A stretch of DNA of 5,175 nt, taken from the NCBI GenBank assembly GCA_027004315.1, contig JALTHV010000045.1, positions 1 through 5,175 of the forward strand, given 5' to 3'. A program made the position numbers and the translations under genes. Origin of the DNA: Deltaproteobacteria bacterium (lineage in GTDB: Bacteria; Desulfobacterota; Dissulfuribacteria; Dissulfuribacterales; UBA3076). Below the pieces are notes generated by a model, which was given only the letters and a program-made list of their open reading frames with translations, had not been told where the DNA came from and made no database searches. Shown one piece after another: positions 1 through 4,296 of this stretch; position 1 is the first letter of the stretch; each line of letters starts with the position of its first letter.

Positions 1-192
1 GGGGTGGAGGGCGCCGAGATGGGTACACTCTCCAGATTATTCAACAATGACCGGGTATATAAGCTGAGCGGCTTTCCTTTCAAGGAACTCTTCCAATGGC
101 TGTCAGGCAGCATATCAATGGTTATGAACTCCAACCCAGGGGATAGCTTGGAATTGTATAGTCCTCCGGGAGGGGTGAGAGTGGAGGTGTAG
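1..192 (+). CDS. C-terminus of a TerY-like vWA-domain protein (5' end outside the window)
   Basis: The frame is open from the first base and ends at TAG 190-192, so this is the last 63 residues of a longer protein; the GTG at 4 is probably not its start. What is seen: a short hydrophobic/aromatic stretch, FKELFQWLSGSIS, then a Pro/Gly-rich tail. TerY-family von Willebrand factor A proteins typically end this way: the last vWA helix carries an 'FFKWVS.SIS' type motif and is followed by a short disordered proline-containing tail. The MIDAS metal-binding residues (DxSxS, T, D) would lie upstream and cannot be checked. The next gene starts 5 bases after the stop and encodes a PP2C phosphatase, followed closely by a kinase, which is the gene set in which TerY-like vWA proteins occur. 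Known for the family: vWA proteins of these triads are thought to act as scaffold or metal-dependent binding partner for the kinase/phosphatase pair. The assignment rests on a short tail plus context. Confidence 0.72.
   Translation, partial: GVEGAEMGTLSRLFNNDRVYKLSGFPFKELFQWLSGSISMVMNSNPGDSLELYSPPGGVRVEV
183..188 (+). promoter_or_regulatory. Ribosome binding site of the PP2C gene
   Basis: GGAGGT at 183-188, inside the last codons of the vWA gene, lies 9 bases before ATG 198. It supports ATG 198 as the phosphatase start and indicates coupling to translation of the upstream gene. Confidence 0.7.
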
Positions 193-197
193 TCCAA

Positions 198-956
198 ATG
201 AAGGTTGTTGCCGGTAAGGCAGTGGGGAGAACCCATATCCAAAGGGATATCCCGTGCCAGGACTACTTTTACTACAAGCTCTTTGAAGGAAGTCTCATCT
301 TTGCGTTGGCCGATGGAGCAGGGTCCGCCCAGGAGGCACTTGCAGGTGCCTCCTGGGCCACAAAGGTCCTTGTGGGTTGTCTTAGGAAGTCTTTTCTTCC
401 CGGTTTTGATGAAGGATCCAATGAGAAGCGCCTAAGGAGTGCATTTCAGAAGACCCGACTAATAATGGGGATTATTGTCAAGAGGAAAGGCTGCCAGTTA
501 AGGGACTTTGACACTACCCTTGTGGGAGGAATCTACCAAAAGGGAACTCTGGTGTGCGGTGGGGTGGGAGACAGCCTTATGCTGGTGGTGAATAGGGACG
601 GAAGCATTGTGCTCCCTTTCGCCCCGGCAAAGGGGGAGTTCATAAACGAGACAGCCTTTATCACCATGGAGGCATGGGAAAGGTTCTTCAGGGTGGGAGA
701 GGTTGTCCGCAATCCCAGGGCCTTGCTGATCTTCAGCGACGGCTTGATGAACATAACGTACAGCATGAGGTTTCACCATGGCAGATGGGAGGTCATCCCC
801 AATGAGGAGGTCATAAACGATCTAATCAGCTACATACAGGAGAATAAAGACACAACCTCACTGCAAGCGGAGTTGCAGAGCATGTTGTCATCCTCTAGGG
901 CCCAGGAGCTCAACGACGATGACAAATCCCTGATGGTGGTGATCTTTGATGAGTAG
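198..956 (+). CDS. PP2C-type serine/threonine protein phosphatase (TerY-P triad phosphatase)
   Basis: A 252-residue, single-domain, cytoplasmic metal-dependent protein phosphatase; no signal peptide or membrane segment. Family landmarks in order: CQDY at 20-23 (Asp22 position), ADGAGSA at 38-44 with the metal-binding Asp39-Gly40, TTLVGG at 106-111, GVGDS at 122-126, FSDGL at 179-183 with metal-binding Asp181, and NDDDKS at 239-244 carrying the final metal-binding aspartate. All core acidic residues appear present, so it should be catalytically competent. Length matches the compact PP2C proteins (about 250 residues) found beside TerY-like vWA proteins and kinases. ATG 198 is supported by a GGAGGT ribosome binding site. 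Its end overlaps the start of the next gene, arguing for translational coupling. Inferred role: removes phosphates placed by the kinase encoded two genes downstream, on itself or on the vWA partner. A GC-rich perfect hairpin lies inside the gene just after the ADGAGSA codons (327-358). Confidence 0.93.
   Translation: MKVVAGKAVGRTHIQRDIPCQDYFYYKLFEGSLIFALADGAGSAQEALAGASWATKVLVGCLRKSFLPGFDEGSNEKRLRSAFQKTRLIMGIIVKRKGCQLRDFDTTLVGGIYQKGTLVCGGVGDSLMLVVNRDGSIVLPFAPAKGEFINETAFITMEAWERFFRVGEVVRNPRALLIFSDGLMNITYSMRFHHGRWEVIPNEEVINDLISYIQENKDTTSLQAELQSMLSSSRAQELNDDDKSLMVVIFDE
327..358. repeat. Perfect 13-bp inverted repeat (strong hairpin) inside the PP2C gene
   Basis: GCCCAGGAGGCAC at 327-339 is followed by a 6-base loop (340-345, TTGCAG) and its exact reverse complement at 346-358. 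The stem is GC-rich and would be very stable in mRNA. It encodes residues 44-54 of the phosphatase, between the conserved ADGAGS motif and the next helix. No U-tract follows, so it is not an ordinary intrinsic terminator. Whether it does anything is unknown. Confidence 0.9.
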
Positions 957-1497
957 ACGGATCTTTGCACCGATACTGATACTGATACTGATGTGGGGGG
1001 TTGTTTCTTTATCTATGGGTTTGGTTTCTCCATCTAAGGCCGATGCTCAGAAGACAGACACCTTCAAGAACTCCTTACAGGTTTTCATATGGAGTGCTAT
1101 CCATAGGTCTTTCTATCTTGCAGGCGAAGATATGGTGATCTTTGTGAAGGCAACTTCCGATTGTTACCTCACACTGATAGATATCACCCCTGGCAGATCT
1201 GGCATTGTCATATTTCCCGCAGATGGTCAGGGGAATGGCCTTCTGAGCGGTGGTGAGGTTTACAGGCTTCCCCATGCAGATGGTCCCTATCAATGGAAGA
1301 TATCTGGCCCTGCCGGAAGGGAACTCATAAAGGCCTTTGCCACAGAGAGGCCTTTGCCCTTGTCCCATCATCTCTTCAGAGGCAGCGAACTGACCAGTTT
1401 TCTGAGTGATGTTCATAAGTTGCTCTCACAGGGGAGGCTGGGAAACTGGGCGGAGTCGGACATGTGGATAGAGATAAGGGAAGAAAGCGGCCAGTGA
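949..1497 (+). CDS. Exported DUF4384-like protein
   Basis: A 182-residue protein from ATG 949; a TTG at 946 would add one residue. N-terminus: MSRR, then a hydrophobic core (about residues 5-27, including ILILILMW), then ADA|Q at 31-34, a good signal peptidase I site. There is no lipobox, so it is predicted to be soluble periplasmic or secreted. The mature part carries a DUF4384-type pattern: YLAGEDMVIFVKAT (56-69), DCYLTLIDITPGRSG (71-85), VIFPADGQGNGLLSGGEVYRLP (88-109), i.e. 'GE.v.f.v....dcYl.l......G...llFP......n.l..G..y.iP'. DUF4384 is a beta-rich domain of unknown function, often found with signalling proteins such as kinases and caspase-like proteases. The start overlaps the phosphatase stop by 8 bases and the end overlaps the kinase start, so it is an integral operon member. 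Inferred role: an envelope partner or ligand for the extracytoplasmic FGE domain of the kinase. Direct repeats lie at 972-992 and 1331-1358. Confidence 0.8.
   Translation: MSRRIFAPILILILMWGVVSLSMGLVSPSKADAQKTDTFKNSLQVFIWSAIHRSFYLAGEDMVIFVKATSDCYLTLIDITPGRSGIVIFPADGQGNGLLSGGEVYRLPHADGPYQWKISGPAGRELIKAFATERPLPLSHHLFRGSELTSFLSDVHKLLSQGRLGNWAESDMWIEIREESGQ
972..992 (+). repeat. Hexanucleotide tandem repeat (GATACT)x3 plus GAT in the signal-peptide codons
   Basis: Three perfect copies of GATACT followed by GAT. In frame the repeat encodes alternating Ile-Leu in the hydrophobic core of the predicted signal peptide of the DUF4384-like protein. Because the unit is 6 bases, a slipped copy would keep the frame and change the core by two residues. 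Confidence 0.9.
1331..1358 (+). repeat. Direct repeat of 11 bp with a 17-bp period
   Basis: AGGCCTTTGCC occurs at 1331-1341 and again at 1348-1358. The 17-base period is not a multiple of three, so the copies are read in different frames (AFA versus RPLP). It lies within the DUF4384-like gene and is probably a small local duplication or coincidence. Confidence 0.75.
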
Positions 1498-3242
1498 AAG
1501 GAGACGCATACAGGACAAGTCTGAACCAGGTTATTCACCTTGGCAACATTCTGGGAAAGGGTGGAGAAGGCGAGATATATGAGGTTCAAGAAGACCCCGC
1601 CCTCTGCGCCAAGCTGTATACAGATGGGGCCAAAGGCAGGGCCATAATGGAACCCAAGATAGCTGAAATGATAGAGATATATAAAAGGGTGAGGACCACC
1701 TCTCCCCACCAGGAGTATCTCTTTGACCACCACCTGGCCTGGCCCAGGGCACGGCTGTACCATCCAGATCAGGGATATTTCGTTGGATTCCTTATGAACA
1801 GACTTGATCTCGGCTCGTGCGAAATTTTGAACAACTTTTTAACTGCAGACCATACTGGCAATAAAGGGAGAAAGAACAGGCTGGAGCTGGCCGCCAACCT
1901 TTTAGATATGCTGGTGTTCCTCCATGGGATAGGTGTTGTTGTAGGGGACCTTCATGAGGAGAACATATTTGTTCGGCAGGATTTGAAGGTAGTTTTTATT
2001 GACTGCGATTCCTACCAGATAAAAGACAGATTCAAGTGTACCGCCATGAGGTTGGAGATCTCGCCACCAGAGGCTGCATCCGGGAAGGCCCTCACCCCTG
2101 CAGCAGATGTCTTTGAGTTCTCTATTCTGCTCTACAGGCTTTTGATGGATGGGTTCAATCCCTTTGCCTTTCGCCAGGGTTCGGGCGATAGGGATATTCT
2201 CTTTCCTGAGCGCAAGGAAAAGGGGCTTGCTCCGATAAGAGACAGTTCTCTTAGTCTTCCCAAACGATCTCCACCCCTCAGTCGCATTCCCAAGCAAATT
2301 GCTGACCAGATAGCCAGGGGGCTTGATCCAAACCCTTCAAGGCGTTCCCGTCTCTCAGATATGAAGGCGGTTATTGAGAAAGAGCTCAATGTCAATACAG
2401 GGTCTATGACCTCTTCTACAAGCCAGAGGTATGAGAGAGGCAAGAGATGGGCATGGTCTCTGGTGGTTTTGGCCTTGGCCATGGCGATATTCTGTCTGGC
2501 AGCAAATCCTGTGTGGGTAAAAGGCGCTCGCCATGATTTAAGAACCTGGTCAGAAGACATCTATGCTAAGGTTAGAGAGGTTCGTTGGCGCTACTATCTT
2601 GGGGCTGCGACTTCAATGCTGAAAGAGATTGAAGCAAAGTTTGTATCGGGCCTGCCTGTTCATGAGCAGGAATCGAGTGCTCACAAAGCAGAGCCTGTCT
2701 TCCTTCACCTTTCACCAGGTGAGTTTTGGAGCAAAAGGGGCGGGGGCTCCATCAAAGTGGTAATAACCAGGTCTTTCTATATCATGGATAGGCCTGTAAC
2801 CTATGCATTGTGGGACAGGGTTATGAAGAGCAAGGTGCCTCACCGCTGCCCCGAATGCCCTGTGGTTGGGGTGAGCTGGTGGGATGTCCAGAGGTTTCTG
2901 AAGGCGCTCAACAGCAACAGCGCCACAGCTTATAGCCTGCCCACTGAGGCCCAATGGGAGTACGCGGCGCTTCGCAGTGATAGCATGGGAGATGGGATTT
3001 GGGAGTGGTGCAGCGATTGGTACGGCGAATCTGTGGACTCGCGAGATGAGGTTGATCCTGAGGGCCCGGGGTTTGGGTCGCATAAGGTGGTTAAGGGGAG
3101 AAAGGAGGGTATGGTTATTCGCATGGCCATAAAACCAGGGGTCACGAGTTACCACGTAGGATTCAGGCTGATGACTTTTACTCATCCTGCACAACTGACA
3201 GGCTCTTTAGCGTCCAAAGACGGACTTAAAGGAGGGTTTTGA
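1464..3242 (+). CDS. Membrane protein kinase (TerY-P type) fused through one TM helix to a compact FGE-sulfatase domain
   Basis: A 592-residue protein from GTG 1464 (GGAG at 1452-1455, 8 bases upstream). An alternative GTG at 1494 overlaps the previous stop as GTGA and gives 582 residues. Kinase domain, about 25-305: glycine loop GKGGEG (31-36), AK motif lysine Lys50, catalytic loop GDLHEEN (161-167; Asp162, Asn167) in place of HRD, metal-binding motif IDCDS (179-183) in place of DFG, PPE (201-203, APE equivalent), then ADVFEFSILLYRLL. GDL..xN and IDCDS are characteristic of TerY-P kinases, so it is probably active. A membrane helix at about 329-348 follows basic residues ERGKR, placing the kinase in the cytoplasm and the C-terminus outside. 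The C-terminal domain, about 415-570, is FGE-sulfatase-like: PVTYALWDRVM, PVVGVSWWDVQRFL, YSLPTEAQWEYAA, IWEWCSDWYG, VGFRLM. It is shortened between WEYAA and WEWC, and the late cysteine pair of true formylglycine-generating enzymes is absent, so a binding or sensing role is likelier than catalysis. CPEC (462-465) could form a disulfide. PP2C is the likely antagonist. Confidence 0.92.
   Translation: MDRDKGRKRPVKGDAYRTSLNQVIHLGNILGKGGEGEIYEVQEDPALCAKLYTDGAKGRAIMEPKIAEMIEIYKRVRTTSPHQEYLFDHHLAWPRARLYHPDQGYFVGFLMNRLDLGSCEILNNFLTADHTGNKGRKNRLELAANLLDMLVFLHGIGVVVGDLHEENIFVRQDLKVVFIDCDSYQIKDRFKCTAMRLEISPPEAASGKALTPAADVFEFSILLYRLLMDGFNPFAFRQGSGDRDILFPERKEKGLAPIRDSSLSLPKRSPPLSRIPKQIADQIARGLDPNPSRRSRLSDMKAVIEKELNVNTGSMTSSTSQRYERGKRWAWSLVVLALAMAIFCLAANPVWVKGARHDLRTWSEDIYAKVREVRWRYYLGAATSMLKEIEAKFVSGLPVHEQESSAHKAEPVFLHLSPGEFWSKRGGGSIKVVITRSFYIMDRPVTYALWDRVMKSKVPHRCPECPVVGVSWWDVQRFLKALNSNSATAYSLPTEAQWEYAALRSDSMGDGIWEWCSDWYGESVDSRDEVDPEGPGFGSHKVVKGRKEGMVIRMAIKPGVTSYHVGFRLMTFTHPAQLTGSLASKDGLKGGF
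3229..3236 (+). promoter_or_regulatory. Strong ribosome binding site of the 44-residue membrane protein
   Basis: AAGGAGGG at 3229-3236 lies in the last codons of the kinase gene. The GGAGG core (3231-3235) is 8 bases before ATG 3244. This near-consensus Shine-Dalgarno is the main evidence that the short downstream reading frame is translated. Confidence 0.75.
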
Positions 3243-3243
3243 G

Positions 3244-3378
3244 ATGAAGGAATTAAAGGTGATCCTGGAGATTGTGCTGGCAATGGTTATTGGGATGGGG
3301 TCTCTGGCCCAATTTTGGAACACTTTGATATTATCGCAAATAATAAATTCAAGAGAAGACGATTTCAACTGTGGATAG
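3244..3378 (+). CDS. 44-residue single-pass membrane protein, unrecognised
   Basis: ATG 3244 starts one base after the kinase stop (TGA 3240-3242) and ends at TAG 3376-3378. The start is preceded by a near-consensus AAGGAGGG at ideal spacing, which makes translation likely. The protein begins MKELK, has a hydrophobic span at about residues 6-24 (VILEIVLAMVIGMGSLA), an amphipathic stretch (QFWNTLILSQII), and an acidic tail with one cysteine (REDDFNCG). The positive N-terminus suggests N-in and C-out topology, the same as the upstream kinase-TM-FGE protein. I do not recognise a family. Inference: a small membrane subunit that modulates the kinase or its extracytoplasmic domain, made in step with it. 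Alternatively it could be the stub of a longer membrane protein, because hydrophobic codons continue in the same frame after two stops. Confidence 0.6.
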   Translation: MKELKVILEIVLAMVIGMGSLAQFWNTLILSQIINSREDDFNCG

Positions 3379-3547
3379 TATATAGGCTTTCTCGCATAAC
3401 CCTTTGAATTTATGTGCTTTTGGATTTTAGGAGCGAGCGTTACATTTTCACTTTTTACGTTCTTCAGCAGATTTATGCGGGATTTGGAGATTAGTTGTAT
3501 TTTACATCCATGCTTTGCCTTTTTCGGGACTTTAGTTTGGTAAGAAC
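3379..3547. other. AT-rich convergent spacer
   Basis: 169 bases between the + strand operon and the convergent minus-strand receiver gene. It is clearly richer in A and T than its neighbours. I see no convincing GC-stem plus U-tract terminator on either strand. A 43-codon + strand frame (ATG 3412 to TAA 3543) has no ribosome binding site and is Phe-rich, as T-rich DNA would give by chance. Confidence 0.6.
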
Positions 3548-3985
3548 CTAAGAAACAAGTTCCTGCCAGTCTGCAGGTACTCCCTGCCCCAAGGTCTTCC
3601 GGATGCGTTTGAAAGTGGTGTTGTTCTTTACCAGCCTGGAAAAAGGCACCCACCTGGCATGGGGTAAAACTTCGGTGATCCGCCTGGCCCCCATGGAATT
3701 CATGGCATGGATCAAAACCATGGTGGCCGCATTCTGAGAGTTGGAGATGGCACAGGCAACATCGTATCCATTTCCGGGCCCGTCAAGATCATAATCCAGG
3801 ACTATCAGGTCGAATCTGTAAGAATCAACCATGATGATGGCCCGTTTTGCCGTATTGACCATGATCCACGCGTGATCCCTGAAAAGAGCCCTGAGGATCT
3901 GCTGGCGATCCGGGCTGTTTTCTACCACGAGTACTCGCAGGACGCTCTGGACAGGCATAACGTCACCATTGATCTTGAAAAACAT
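3548..3985 (-). CDS. Stand-alone cREC-like receiver domain protein
   Basis: 145 residues from ATG at 3985 (minus strand) to TAG at 3550-3548; an in-frame ATG at codon 10 (3958) is an alternative start and neither has a strong ribosome binding site. One CheY-like fold fills the protein: LRVLVVENSPDR (16-27; Glu22 and Asp26 replace the usual acidic pair), FDLIVLDYDLDG (58-69; Asp64 at the phosphoacceptor position, then YDL), GYDVACAI (73-80), LIHAMNSMGARRI (91-103), and WVPF (112-115). The L-D-x-D-L plus I-H-x-M-N-x-x-G-A-x-x-M/I pattern is that of the cREC family, named in Pfam as a cyclic-phosphate processing receiver domain. A classical response regulator would have Thr/Ser and a conserved Lys at the last two positions, and those are not evident here. 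There is no output domain. It is convergent to the signalling operon and probably has its own promoter. Inferred role: phosphate or cyclic-phosphate chemistry, or protein binding. Confidence 0.82.
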   Translation of the reverse strand: MFFKINGDVMPVQSVLRVLVVENSPDRQQILRALFRDHAWIMVNTAKRAIIMVDSYRFDLIVLDYDLDGPGNGYDVACAISNSQNAATMVLIHAMNSMGARRITEVLPHARWVPFSRLVKNNTTFKRIRKTLGQGVPADWQELVS

Positions 3986-4022
3986 GCAACAGACTGTTTA
4001 CCATCCAGCAATTTCCAGCTTT

Positions 4023-4040
4023 CCTGTTTCCGGAACCAGG
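4023..4040. repeat. Near-perfect 18-bp palindrome, possible operator
   Basis: CCTGTTTCCGGAACCAGG: eight of nine base pairs match across the centre (the only mismatch is T4027/C4036), with the core TTCCGGAA. It lies between the minus-strand receiver gene start (3985) and its candidate promoter (4077-4106), so it would fall in the 5' leader or act as an operator for a dimeric regulator. No known binding-site family is recognised. Confidence 0.55.
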
Positions 4041-4076
4041 TCTTTTCCTTACTCGTTCTATTTCCTGTCTTGTCGT

Positions 4077-4106
4077 ATTATACTATGACCCTCCTGGTGA
4101 AAACAA
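4077..4106 (-). promoter_or_regulatory. Candidate sigma70-type promoter for the cREC-like gene
   Basis: On the minus strand a perfect TATAAT (4082-4077) follows TTGTTT (4106-4101) with an 18-base spacer. The -35 matches only the TTG of TTGACA, so strength is uncertain. Transcription would start near 4070 and leave a leader of about 85 bases before ATG 3985. On the other strand the same region reads TATTATACTAT, so a weak divergent -10 is also possible. Confidence 0.42.
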
Positions 4107-4109
4107 GTG

Positions 4110-4274
4110 ATGAACAAACCAATAAAAAAATTGGCTATTGCCATGGTTGATCAATTGGAGCTATTGGCTATTCAGGACTTCCTGTCTTTCTATACGAAAA
4201 TTTGGCGTGATTTCTTTCAGGTGTGCGAAAAATCTATGGTGCAAAGATACACGGAAAGCAAGATACTGCCCTGA
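4110..4274 (+). CDS. Possible 54-residue small protein, unrecognised
   Basis: ATG 4110 to TGA 4272-4274. The protein starts MNKPIKKLAIAMVDQLELL and continues with a mixed hydrophobic/charged, apparently helical sequence (AIQDFLSFYTKIW, RDFFQVCEKSM). Its amino-acid balance looks like a real soluble protein. LAI recurs with an 11-residue period (residues 8-10 and 19-21), matching an exact 10-bp direct repeat ATTGGCTATT at 4130-4139 and 4163-4172. A hendecad-like period suits an amphipathic helix or coiled coil. Evidence against: only a weak GGTGA (4096-4100) serves as ribosome binding site, and the start sits beside a candidate minus-strand promoter. It would be divergent from the cREC-like gene and convergent with the HD gene. 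No family is recognised. It fills most of the gap between those two genes. Confidence 0.42.
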   Translation: MNKPIKKLAIAMVDQLELLAIQDFLSFYTKIWRDFFQVCEKSMVQRYTESKILP

Positions 4275-4296
4275 ACCTGGCAGGCAGAGGCCATTT

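Noticed and set aside
3412..3543. + strand reading frame of 43 codons, Phe-rich
   Set aside because: No ribosome binding site before ATG 3412, T-rich DNA gives Phe/Leu codons by chance, and it ends against the convergent gene. Mentioned only as a possible remnant.
3562..3576. CCTGC...GCAGG inverted repeat at the end of the cREC-like gene
   Set aside because: 5-bp stem inside coding sequence with no U-tract; expected by chance.
3207..3653. Minus-strand frame running across the convergent spacer
   Set aside because: It overlaps the ends of two well-supported genes and the intergenic region, and its translation shows no family features.
4119..4134. CCAAT-A6-ATTGG hairpin
   Set aside because: Short AT-rich stem lying inside the possible 54-codon gene; weak and likely a consequence of codons AAA and TTG.
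3707..4150. Long + strand reading frame opposite the cREC-like gene
   Set aside because: It is antisense to a frame with clear receiver motifs and has no recognisable domain.
4266..4283. Inverted repeat CTGCC...GGCAG near the HD gene end, as a terminator
   Set aside because: The stem is only 5 bp with an 8-base loop and no U-tract on either strand.
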